Shown: positions 5,184 through 11,997 of the stretch, piece after piece
Numbering within the stretch: the stretch's first letter is position 1
How the letters are laid out: each line of letters opens with the position of its first letter
Assembly: GCA_036377415.1 (NCBI GenBank)
Contig: DASUYK010000013.1
Location: 1-13,622, forward strand
Source of the DNA: DASUPK01 sp036377415
Lineage (GTDB): Bacteria; Actinomycetota; Thermoleophilia; Solirubrobacterales; 70-9
DNA: 13,622 nucleotides
Direction: 5' to 3'
The notes under the pieces: generated by a model
What the model saw: only the letters and a program-made list of their open reading frames with translations
What the model was told of the DNA's origin: nothing
Database searches by the model: none
Position numbers and translations under genes: made by a program

Positions 5184-6209
5184 GTGAAGCTGATCATTCA
5201 GATCCCGTGCCTGAACGAGGAGGACTCCCTCCCGCGGGTGCTCGCCGAGCTTCCGCGCGAGCTACCCGGGTTCGACCGGGTCGAGTGGCTCGTGATCGAC
5301 GACGGCTCGACGGACCGGACGGTGGAGGCCGCGCGGCGGCATGGCGTCGACCACCTCGTGCGACTCACCAACCACAAGGGCCTCGCAACGGCTTTCCAGA
5401 CCGGCCTCGACGCCGCGCTCAAGCTGGGCGCGGACGTGATCGTGAACACCGACGCCGACAACCAGTATCCCGCGTCGGACATCCCGAGGCTGGTCGGGCC
5501 GATCCTCGCTGGGCGGGCCGACATGGTGGTCGGCGATCGTCGCGTCCGCACCGTCGAGCACTTCTCCCCCACGAAGAAGGTGCTCCAGCGGCTCGGGAGC
5601 TGGGTCGTCAGGCGCGCCTCCGGCACGAAGGTCCCGGACACGACCTCCGGCTTCCGCGCCTACAACCGGGAGGCTGCCCTCCAGCTGGTCGTCGTCTCGC
5701 GCTACACCTACACGCTCGAGAGCCTGATCCAGGCGGGAAAGATGTCCGTCGCGATCGAGGACGTCCCGATCTCGCCCAATCCGACCGAGCGGGAGTCGCG
5801 TCTGGCCGGCTCGACCTCAGCCTACGTGCGCCGCAACGCCATCGCGATCTTCCGCGCCTACACGCTGTATGAGCCGCTGCGGGTCTTCACGATCCTCGCC
5901 GCCGTCTTCGCGGTCCTCGCGCTCGCCGCCTGGTCGCCCTTCCTGGTCGACTGGATCCTCCACGGGGACCGCTCGGGGCACATTCAGTCCCTGATCCTCG
6001 GTGCGGTGCTGATGCTGGCGGCGGTGCAGATGTTCGCGCTCGGGATCATCGGCGACGCGCTCGCCGGACAGCGCACGATCGCGCAGCGCGTGTACGAGCG
6101 CGTTCGCCGCCTCGAGCTCGAGGCCGGCATCGCTCCCGCGCACTACGAGCCGGGCCATTCAACCCGCGAGTTGACCGTCGAGAAGATCGAGACCCCCGTC
6201 GCCCCGTGA
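5184..6209 (+). CDS. Family-2 glycosyltransferase with two C-terminal membrane helices, 341 aa
   Basis: Likely transfers a sugar from a nucleotide sugar to a polyprenyl phosphate at the inner membrane face, as do dolichol-phosphate-mannose synthase and GtrB-type enzymes. The GT-A domain opens with IIQIPCLNEED, then LVIDDGSTDRT (39-44 is DDGSTD), NHKGLATAFQTGLD, and the metal-binding DAD (90-92) in NTDADNQYP. DTTSGFRAYNREAA (152-165) is typical of this GT2 branch. Hydrophobic helices at about 234-256 and 268-290 anchor it, followed by a charged tail. The GTG at 5184 gives the family-like start MKLIIQIP; an in-frame ATG at 5157 is possible, but it shares CATG with the divergent hydrolase start. 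The next gene overlaps it by 4 nt. The exact sugar is unknown. Confidence 0.92.
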   Translation: MKLIIQIPCLNEEDSLPRVLAELPRELPGFDRVEWLVIDDGSTDRTVEAARRHGVDHLVRLTNHKGLATAFQTGLDAALKLGADVIVNTDADNQYPASDIPRLVGPILAGRADMVVGDRRVRTVEHFSPTKKVLQRLGSWVVRRASGTKVPDTTSGFRAYNREAALQLVVVSRYTYTLESLIQAGKMSVAIEDVPISPNPTERESRLAGSTSAYVRRNAIAIFRAYTLYEPLRVFTILAAVFAVLALAAWSPFLVDWILHGDRSGHIQSLILGAVLMLAAVQMFALGIIGDALAGQRTIAQRVYERVRRLELEAGIAPAHYEPGHSTRELTVEKIETPVAP

Positions 6210-6817
6210 GCGCCGCGAAGACCGGCGGCAACGTCTACGACAAGTACGCAACCGCGAACCCGATCGAGCGCCGGCTGGTCGCCGGCTTCATGGCCCGGCT
6301 GGACGATCTCGTCCAGCGGACCGGCGCGCGCGAGGTGCACGAGGTCGGCTGCGGTGAGGGCGAGCTTTCGATCCGGCTCGCCCGTCGGGGCCTGCGGGTC
6401 CGCGGCAGCGACGCGTTTCCGGAAGTCCTCGAGGAGGCGCGCGAACGCGCCCGCGCGGCGGGGGTCGAGATCTCATACGAGGCGACGCCCGTCGAGGAGC
6501 TCGACCCGGTCCGCCACGCCGCAGAGCTGATCGTCTGCTGCGAGGTCCTCGAGCACCTCGCGGATCCGGAACTCGCCCTCGACGTGCTCGCGGGTCTCGC
6601 CCGGCCCTGGCTGATCGCGAGCGTCCCCCGGGAGCCACTCTGGAGAGCGCTCAACATGGCGCGGCTCTCCTACGTCGGCGACCTCGGCAATACTCCGGGC
6701 CATCTCAGCCACTGGTCGAGGCGCCGATTCGTCCGCTTCCTCTCCAGGCGCTTCGAGGTGCTCGAGGTTCGCAGCCCCCTCCCGTGGACGATGGCGCTCT
6801 GCCGGGTCGCCCCGTGA
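6206..6817 (+). CDS. SAM-dependent class I methyltransferase, 203 aa
   Basis: A UbiG-like Rossmann methyltransferase. Motif I is HEVGCGEGELS (45-55), the SAM-ribose acid is probably Asp69 in RVRGSD, and the post-motif strand with IVCCEVLEHLADP (109-121) is characteristic. The C-terminal half, including LIASVPREPLW and GHLSHWSRRRFVRFL, matches methyltransferases that act on lipids or glycans. It is soluble, with no membrane segment. The GTG start lies in a GTGA overlap with the stop of the glycosyltransferase gene and has no Shine-Dalgarno sequence of its own, so translation is probably coupled. By context it may methylate the sugar or the lipid made by its neighbours; that is inference, and the substrate cannot be read from the sequence. 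Confidence 0.9.
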   Translation: MSAAKTGGNVYDKYATANPIERRLVAGFMARLDDLVQRTGAREVHEVGCGEGELSIRLARRGLRVRGSDAFPEVLEEARERARAAGVEISYEATPVEELDPVRHAAELIVCCEVLEHLADPELALDVLAGLARPWLIASVPREPLWRALNMARLSYVGDLGNTPGHLSHWSRRRFVRFLSRRFEVLEVRSPLPWTMALCRVAP

Positions 6818-6846
6818 CTGTCAGGACCTTCCGGGGGGTACCCGAC

Positions 6847-6852
6847 TAGAAT
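6847..6852 (+). promoter_or_regulatory. Candidate -10 (TAGAAT) for the GT-C-like gene
   Basis: TAGAAT ends 10 nt before the ATG at 6863, within the 45-bp gap after the methyltransferase. An 8-bp palindrome GGGTACCC (6836-6843) lies just upstream in the spacer. No Shine-Dalgarno sequence and no strong -35 are present. The 10-mer CGACTAGAAT is repeated exactly at the L,D-transpeptidase start on the minus strand. Confidence 0.42.
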
Positions 6853-6862
6853 CGCCGCCTTC

Positions 6863-8617
6863 ATGAAGCGCCTGAGTCGGATGCTAGGTGCGCTTCGAGC
6901 TCGCCCAGGGGTCGCCGCGATCGTCGCACTCGGCGTGGCCTGGGGGCTCGTCATGCACACGATGGGGTGGGCACAGCTGGCCCACTTCGCTCAGGTGCGC
7001 GCGTTCGACGATGGCCGGGCCGAGATCGACCGCTGGCACTGGGAGACGAACGACAAGGCATGGGTGGACGGCCACTTCTACTCGGTGAAGAGCCCCGCGA
7101 TGCCGGCCCTTGTGACGCCCCTCTACAGCGCGATCAAGGGACTCGGCGGCGAGAAGCTCGCCCGCGCCGCGGTCGACAACGTCGAGCGTACGGCGCTTCC
7201 GAAGTGGCATCCCCACGACGTCGTCCCGCTCGAGAACTACGGGTTCGACGTCGAGCGCGGGCAGCGAGTGGAGCGGACCATCCAGCAGAACACCCCGATC
7301 GTCTGGCTGCTCACCCTGTTCGCCGCCGTGATCCCCGCCGTCCTCCTGCTGCTCGGGGTGCGCTGGGCCGCCGATCGCTTCGAGCCCGGATACGGGACCG
7401 CGGCCGCGATCACCCTCGGGCTCGGCACGATCATGATGACGTTCGCCTCCGAGTTCTTCTCGCACGTGATCTCCGCCGCGCTGGGCTTCGCCGCCTTCAT
7501 GGTCCTGATCCGCGAGAGGGAGGGCACGCCGAGCCTCGGGATGATCGGTACTGCGGGCCTGCTCGCCGGTCTCGCGGTGAGCTTCGAGTTCCAGACCGGC
7601 CTGGTCGGCGTCGTCCTCTTCTTCTACGCACTCGCCCGTCGCACCGACCTGCTCCGCCGCGGCGCCGCGTACGCGGCGGGAGCGGTTGCGAGCACGGTCC
7701 CGACGTTCGCCTTCAACCTCTGGGCCTTCGGCGATCCACTCGAGCTCGCCTATGGGAGCGCGATCGAGTCCCCCGGCCTCACCGGGCACGCCGTGATCGG
7801 GCTGAACAGCGACGGATTCTTCGGGATCACCGCGCCGCGCCTCGATAGCGCAATCGACCTGCTGCTCGCCGGCCGAGGGCTGCTCGTCCTGACGCCGATC
7901 ATCGTGATGGCGGTCGTCGGGACGGTGCTCCTGCGGCGCGGAAGCCGACGGGGCGAGGCGAACGTGATCCTCGCGATCGCCGCCGTGTACTTCATCTACA
8001 ACAGCGGCTACTGGCTCCCGTTCGGCGGCGGCACGCCGGGGGCCCGATTCCTGATCCCGGCTCTACCATTCCTGGCCGTCGGCCTCGCGACGGCGTACCG
8101 ACGGCTCCCGGCCCTCACCCTGGGACTCGCCGTTCCCTCGGCGATGTTCATGGTGATCGGCAGCCTCGCCTATCCGCTGCTCGGGCGACAGGGGGTCGGG
8201 ACATGGGCGGACTGGCTCGTGGAAGGCAATCTGGAGCACACGGTGCTGACCGCCTTCGGGGTGACGAACGCGTGGCTCGCGATCGCGCCCGTCCTCGCGG
8301 CGGTCGCGACCGCGATCGTTCTCGCGGTCCGGGCGACCCCAGACACACGACTCTCCGACATCCGCCTCGCCGTGCCCGTCGTCCTCACCTGGGGATGGGT
8401 GTCCGCGATCGGGCCGGCGATCGCCGGGGACGACATCAGCACTCTCGACCGCGGCAACATCTCGGCCCTGTGGCTGGTTGCGGCCGGGGTCCTGCTCTCG
8501 CTCGGGACGCTAGTCGTCGCCCGGGCGCTCGAGCGTCGCGCTCAGTCCCGGACCGATGCGGGTCCGGCGTCCGAGCCCTCGCTCGGCCCCGAACTGGCGT
8601 TCGACGAGACCTCGTAG
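6863..8617 (+). CDS. Multi-pass membrane protein, GT-C-type glycosyltransferase-like, 584 aa
   Basis: A short cytoplasmic start, then a membrane helix at about 17-35. A large loop contains NDKAWVDGHFYSVKSPAMPAL (split here as NDKAW and DGHFYSVKSPAMPAL, to about residue 83), which resembles the first outer loop of GT39/PMT-like enzymes (D-G-x-x-Y-x-x-K-x-P). Roughly ten further hydrophobic helices follow from about residue 127 to 555. GT-C enzymes take sugar from polyprenyl-phosphate donors and act on the outer face of the membrane, which fits the upstream GT2 gene. No strict catalytic DxD can be assigned, so activity is unproven. The ATG at 6863 has no Shine-Dalgarno sequence but a TAGAAT box 10 nt upstream. 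The last 25 codons, a Pro/Ser/Glu-rich tail, overlap the convergent gene. Confidence 0.82.
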   Translation: MKRLSRMLGALRARPGVAAIVALGVAWGLVMHTMGWAQLAHFAQVRAFDDGRAEIDRWHWETNDKAWVDGHFYSVKSPAMPALVTPLYSAIKGLGGEKLARAAVDNVERTALPKWHPHDVVPLENYGFDVERGQRVERTIQQNTPIVWLLTLFAAVIPAVLLLLGVRWAADRFEPGYGTAAAITLGLGTIMMTFASEFFSHVISAALGFAAFMVLIREREGTPSLGMIGTAGLLAGLAVSFEFQTGLVGVVLFFYALARRTDLLRRGAAYAAGAVASTVPTFAFNLWAFGDPLELAYGSAIESPGLTGHAVIGLNSDGFFGITAPRLDSAIDLLLAGRGLLVLTPIIVMAVVGTVLLRRGSRRGEANVILAIAAVYFIYNSGYWLPFGGGTPGARFLIPALPFLAVGLATAYRRLPALTLGLAVPSAMFMVIGSLAYPLLGRQGVGTWADWLVEGNLEHTVLTAFGVTNAWLAIAPVLAAVATAIVLAVRATPDTRLSDIRLAVPVVLTWGWVSAIGPAIAGDDISTLDRGNISALWLVAAGVLLSLGTLVVARALERRAQSRTDAGPASEPSLGPELAFDETS

Positions 8618-10275
8618 AGGAGAAGACCGGGCAGCTCATAGCGCCGGAGGGGGAGGGCGGCGATCGGCCTGCCGCTCGCGCCCTCCTGAGGCGTGCCCTC
8701 GGTCTGGTCGAGGTGGATGATCACCGTCCGCACTCCCCAGTCCTGGAGACGGCGAACCGAGGCCGGGTCCGGGAATGTCGCCATGTCGTCGATCAGGTCG
8801 AGCACGGTGCTCGGGTTCGTGCTCGCCCGGCCGTTGACGAGGTCGGGAAAGCCGTCCGTGGATCCGAGCTGATAGGCGCGGTTGTGCTCGGCGGTCGTCG
8901 CCGGAAGGTGGAGCTGCGGCGCGGGAACGTCCGCGGTCGAGGTGCCCAGATCAGGTACCGCGGGCATCGCCTGGTCGTCGAATGGGTCGAAGGGCAGGCT
9001 GCGACCCTCGGTCGCGATCCCGAGTGCGAGGACCCCGGCCACTGCTGCCGTCGCCCAGGCAGGACGTATGCGCCGCCCGACCGCGTGGGTGACCGCCTCC
9101 GCACCAGCGGCGGCGAGCAGGGCCAGGGCGAGGGAGGAGAACGTCGCCAGCCTTCCCGGTGTGCGGATCGCGTCCCATCCCGGTAGGAGTTCGTAGACGA
9201 CCCGATAGGGCCATAGCAGCCCGCCCTCCTCCCGGAAGCCGAGTTGGAGCGCCATCACCACTACCGCGCCCACCCCGAGGCCGATCCGGAGCCGCCGGTC
9301 GAGGCCCTGGGACCCGAGCCCGACCAGGGCGAGCACGAGGATCAGGGCGCCGGGAAAGAGGGTCTTCTCCGGAATGTTCTCGAGGTCCTCGCGAACACCC
9401 TCGGTCGCGTCCCCCCACACGAAGTTCTCCCCCGGCGCCGTGATGAACACCTTGAGCGGCCCGGAGAACCCTGCGACCTCGTCGAGTTCCCGCTTCGCCT
9501 CCGGGAACTCGTCGGAGATCTCGAGATACGGCCGGGCGATGTACCCGCAGATCCCCACGAACGCGATCGCGCCGGCGAGCCCGCCGACGAGCATCCGGCG
9601 GGGAATCGGGGGGCGTCCGCGGAGCAGCCAGACGATCGTCGCGAGGAGGCATGCCCCAGCCAGGCCGTATGCAAACGGCAGCCCGAGGACGAATCCGAGC
9701 GAGACCTGCCAGGCCGCGACGAGCCACGCGGCGAGGAGCCACCAGGGCTGCCCCAGGCGGATCCCGCGGACCCCGAAGGCGAGGGACAGCGGGATGCCTC
9801 CGCTCGCGATCACCTGCATGTGGCCGTCCTGCTCGAGCCTGAATGGGGCGAACGCGAAGGCCGTCCCCGCAACCGCCGCCCCCGCCGGGCCGATTCCGAG
9901 CTCGCGCGCCAGCAGGTAGGAGCCGAAGAACGCGAGGGCGTACGAGAAGATGAAGAGCAGGTCGTATCGGACGATCGCGTCCTTCGGACCGTCCCCGATC
10001 AGTCCCGCCGGCGCGTAGCCGATCAGGGCGTCGCCAAAGGCGAGCGAGTCGTCGATCGGCCAGAAGCGATTGGCGTCGAAGAAGTCGACCGGCTGGTGAA
10101 GGAGGGCATGCCCGCCCCACGCCGGCTGCCACGCGATCGCGAGGGGATCGCCGACGTCCCGCGGGACGACGGTACCGAGGTGGAGGACCAGCGGCCAGGT
10201 CATCGCGACCGCGACCAGCACAGCGGCGGCGGCGGCGAGGGCCAGCTCGCGTCGGGTCACATCCCCACCTGCCAT
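8542..10275 (-). CDS. Second multi-pass GT-C-like membrane protein, 577 aa
   Basis: Begins with a membrane helix (about 10-34), then a loop with VGDPLAIAWQPAW (41-53) and FFDANRFWPIDDSLAFGD (65-82). The D-P-x-x-x-x-W and D-A-N-x-F-x-P pattern is typical of bacterial GT-C-like integral membrane proteins in surface-polysaccharide loci. About ten more helices follow to about residue 430, then a soluble C-terminal domain of some 130 residues, with LRRYELPGLLLYEV near its end. Acceptor and donor are unknown, and it could be a non-catalytic flippase-like relative. The frame is open upstream to 10557; the ATG at 10275 is preferred because GGAGG lies 11 nt upstream and the first helix then starts near the N-terminus. 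GTG at 10260 is an alternative. It lies 71 bp after pyrE on the same strand. Confidence 0.82.
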   Translation of the reverse strand: MAGGDVTRRELALAAAAAVLVAVAMTWPLVLHLGTVVPRDVGDPLAIAWQPAWGGHALLHQPVDFFDANRFWPIDDSLAFGDALIGYAPAGLIGDGPKDAIVRYDLLFIFSYALAFFGSYLLARELGIGPAGAAVAGTAFAFAPFRLEQDGHMQVIASGGIPLSLAFGVRGIRLGQPWWLLAAWLVAAWQVSLGFVLGLPFAYGLAGACLLATIVWLLRGRPPIPRRMLVGGLAGAIAFVGICGYIARPYLEISDEFPEAKRELDEVAGFSGPLKVFITAPGENFVWGDATEGVREDLENIPEKTLFPGALILVLALVGLGSQGLDRRLRIGLGVGAVVVMALQLGFREEGGLLWPYRVVYELLPGWDAIRTPGRLATFSSLALALLAAAGAEAVTHAVGRRIRPAWATAAVAGVLALGIATEGRSLPFDPFDDQAMPAVPDLGTSTADVPAPQLHLPATTAEHNRAYQLGSTDGFPDLVNGRASTNPSTVLDLIDDMATFPDPASVRRLQDWGVRTVIIHLDQTEGTPQEGASGRPIAALPLRRYELPGLLLYEVSSNASSGPSEGSDAGPASVRD

Positions 10276-10346
10276 AGGCCGGGCATCCTCCCATTCAGGG
10301 CCGCAGGTGAGCAGCTCGAGATCGCCGGGTGGCGCAGCGGTCGGGC

Positions 10347-10916
10347 TTACCGGTCGGGGCGGTCGGGGTAGAGCTCGTCGATCGTGAACAGGGGCCGGTA
10401 AGGGGCTCCCGCCGCGGTCTCGATCGCCTCGGCGCCGCCCGCGAGGCGGTCGACTACCGCCGTCACCCCGGCGACCGCGAGGCCCTCCTCGATCACGCGT
10501 TCGATCGCACGGACGGTCGAGCCGCCGGTGGTGACCACATCCTCGGCGATCAGACACCGAGCTCCGGGCTCGAGCACCGGCCCCTCGATCCAGCGCTGCA
10601 GGCCGTGCTCCTTTCGCTCCCTGCGGACGAAGAACGCGACCAGTCCGTCACCGCCCTCGGCGGTGATCGCGGCGCAGGCGAGGGGGTCCGCGCCCATCGT
10701 CATCCCGCCGACCGCGGTCGCCCTGCGCTCGCGGGCCTCCGCGGCGATCAGCTCGCCGGCGGCGCGAAGCCCGGCGGGGCGAAGCAGCGCCCGCTTCGCA
10801 TCGACGTAGTACTCGGCGGTTCGCCCGCTCGAGAGCGTGACCTCGCCGATCACCAGGGCGTGCTCGCGGAGCTCGGCGAGCAGGGTCGCGCGGGCGGTGT
10901 CCAGGTCGGAACCCAT
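10347..10916 (-). CDS. pyrE: Orotate phosphoribosyltransferase, 189 aa
   Basis: Joins orotate to PRPP to give orotidine 5'-monophosphate, the fifth step of pyrimidine synthesis, in the cytoplasm as a dimer. The PRPP-binding motif CLIAEDVVTTGGST (121-134) is complete. The orotate-side YYVDAKRALLRPAG (36-49), GGMTMGADPLA (70-80) and the mobile catalytic loop VRRERKEHG (97-105) are all present. Length is normal for bacterial PyrE (about 180-215). The open frame extends upstream, but that part is Arg/Thr-rich shadow sequence; the ATG at 10916 gives the family start, with a weak GGTGGG site 5 nt before it and TACGAT 11 nt before it. GTG at 10922 is an alternative. No other pyrimidine gene is in the window, so this is a stand-alone copy. 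Confidence 0.94.
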   Translation of the reverse strand: MGSDLDTARATLLAELREHALVIGEVTLSSGRTAEYYVDAKRALLRPAGLRAAGELIAAEARERRATAVGGMTMGADPLACAAITAEGGDGLVAFFVRRERKEHGLQRWIEGPVLEPGARCLIAEDVVTTGGSTVRAIERVIEEGLAVAGVTAVVDRLAGGAEAIETAAGAPYRPLFTIDELYPDRPDR

Positions 10917-10927
10917 CGGCACCCACC

Positions 10928-10933
10928 ATCGTA
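10928..10933 (-). promoter_or_regulatory. Candidate -10 (TACGAT) for pyrE
   Basis: TACGAT on the minus strand ends 11 nt before the pyrE ATG and would give a leader of only about 4-5 nt. Just upstream, GGGCC (10946-10950) and GGCCC (10955-10959) form a small hairpin around GACG. There is no clear -35. A leader this short leaves no room for a classic pyr attenuator. Confidence 0.35.
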
Positions 10934-10997
10934 TGGATGCGCGCGGGGCCGACGGGCCCATTTGCGAGCGGTCGGGGCGCTCACCTCGTGGGTACCG

Positions 10998-11011
10998 GCG
11001 GCCCCGGCCGC
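10998..11011 (-). terminator. Candidate terminator after the L,D-transpeptidase gene
   Basis: GCGGC and GCCGC pair around a 4-nt loop (the palindrome can close to a 2-nt loop), 29 nt beyond the stop at 11041. It would separate the ABC/L,D-transpeptidase operon from pyrE in this 124-bp gap. It is very GC-rich and lacks a T-run, as is common in actinobacteria. Confidence 0.4.
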
Positions 11012-11040
11012 TGACCAGCCCTCCTGTCGGCGAGTACGAC

Positions 11041-11985
11041 CTAGCCGTACACGTGCATGGGGTCGCCGATATTGATCCAGTTGTAGATGTAGCGTGAGAA
11101 CGGGATCGGGTTCCGCAGACACCCGTGGCTCGCCGGGTACGTCGGCACCGGGTTGTACCCGTGCGTGGCATACCCCCCGATGAAGTAGACCGAGTAGTAC
11201 ATGCGCTTCGAGTTGTAGCCCGGCTGCTTCATGTAGAAGCGGAAGTTGCCGCGCACCGTCGGGGTCGCGCCGGTCCCGCTCGAGATGTGGAACGTGGCGA
11301 CCGGCTTGCCGCCGTCGATCAACGCCATCACCTGGCGGGACAGGTCGGTCTCGACATGATGGCCATCGTCGAAGCGGGGCCTGAAGGCGCCCTCGCCCCT
11401 GAGCAGCTTCTTGAAGATCGCCGGCAGATAGCCCGTCCGCCGGCCCATTCCGTTCACCTTCCGGAAGGCGAGGGTCCCGAGCCGGGACCCCATCCCGAAG
11501 CGATTGCCGGCGTGTCCGACGTAGTAGCCCCGCTCCCTGAGCCTGTCGTTGTAGAGCCTGGTCACCGCCCCCTTGCCCAGGTGCTTCGGCACCTTGACGG
11601 TGAAGCGCCGAGCGTGCGAGCTCTGCCCGGCCGCGGTGGCGGTCACCTCGTAGGCGCAGCAGGCGTCGATCACGAAGGGGAACGAGAACCTGCCGTCACC
11701 CGACGGCGCGACCTTCCCGCCTCCGACATCGCGGCCGCTCGCGCTGACCTTGATCGTCACCTGCTCGCCCGCGAATCCGGGAACGGTTCCGGTGGCGATC
11801 ACCCTGTCGAGCAGCCCGGGCTTCTTCGGGCCCTTCAGGTCAAGGGTGGGCGGGCCGGTGGCGGCACTCGCCGTGCCGGCCGCCAGCGTGAGAGCCGCGG
11901 CGACGGCAAAGATAGCTGCCAGGGTGCGCGCCAGCACAACCCGTGTGCGGCGGCGTGTCCCTGCCTGGCGATGCACCGACGGCAT
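11041..11985 (-). CDS. Secreted L,D-transpeptidase (YkuD domain), about 314 aa
   Basis: Forms 3-3 or related cross-links in peptidoglycan, or attaches proteins to it, outside the membrane. Order of parts: basic N-terminus and membrane/signal segment (about 17-42, ending TASAA); an Ig-like beta domain (about 47-132) with Cys109-Cys110; a peptidoglycan-binding-like helical domain (about 135-195); then the YkuD catalytic domain (about 209-313). The catalytic signature HGYNPVPTYPASHGCLR (275-291) contains His275, His287 and the nucleophile Cys289. The ATG at 11985 lies 12 nt after the permease stop, which argues for one operon. A TAGAAT box overlaps that ATG and sits 7 nt before an in-frame GTG at 11976 (codon 4), an alternative leaderless start; neither start has a Shine-Dalgarno sequence. 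Family assignment is secure. Confidence 0.94.
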   Translation of the reverse strand: MPSVHRQAGTRRRTRVVLARTLAAIFAVAAALTLAAGTASAATGPPTLDLKGPKKPGLLDRVIATGTVPGFAGEQVTIKVSASGRDVGGGKVAPSGDGRFSFPFVIDACCAYEVTATAAGQSSHARRFTVKVPKHLGKGAVTRLYNDRLRERGYYVGHAGNRFGMGSRLGTLAFRKVNGMGRRTGYLPAIFKKLLRGEGAFRPRFDDGHHVETDLSRQVMALIDGGKPVATFHISSGTGATPTVRGNFRFYMKQPGYNSKRMYYSVYFIGGYATHGYNPVPTYPASHGCLRNPIPFSRYIYNWINIGDPMHVYG

Positions 11986-11989
11986 TCTA
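11984..11989 (-). promoter_or_regulatory. Possible internal -10 (TAGAAT) at the L,D-transpeptidase start
   Basis: TAGAAT overlaps the annotated ATG. A transcript from it would begin at about 11976-11977, exactly at an in-frame GTG, giving a leaderless message that lacks three codons. The 10-mer CGACTAGAAT is identical to the one before the GT-C-like gene at 6863. No -35 is recognised, so chance is possible. Confidence 0.3.
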
Positions 11990-11997
11990 GTCGCCGG

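Noticed and set aside
8951..10294. Long minus-strand frame of 447 codons inside the second GT-C gene
   Set aside because: Arg/Gly/Pro-rich translation with no domain or start signal, caused by high GC. The overlapping frame encodes a coherent membrane protein.
10275..10557. Longer N-terminus (94 more residues) for the second GT-C protein
   Set aside because: The extension is Arg/Gly-rich, overlaps pyrE coding sequence and lacks a ribosome binding site; ATG at 10275 puts the first helix near the N-terminus as expected.
10934..11040. pyr-type attenuator or riboswitch upstream of pyrE
   Set aside because: Only small GC hairpins are present; no conserved aptamer or PyrR-binding element is recognisable, and the likely -10 box lies too close to the start codon to leave room for a leader.
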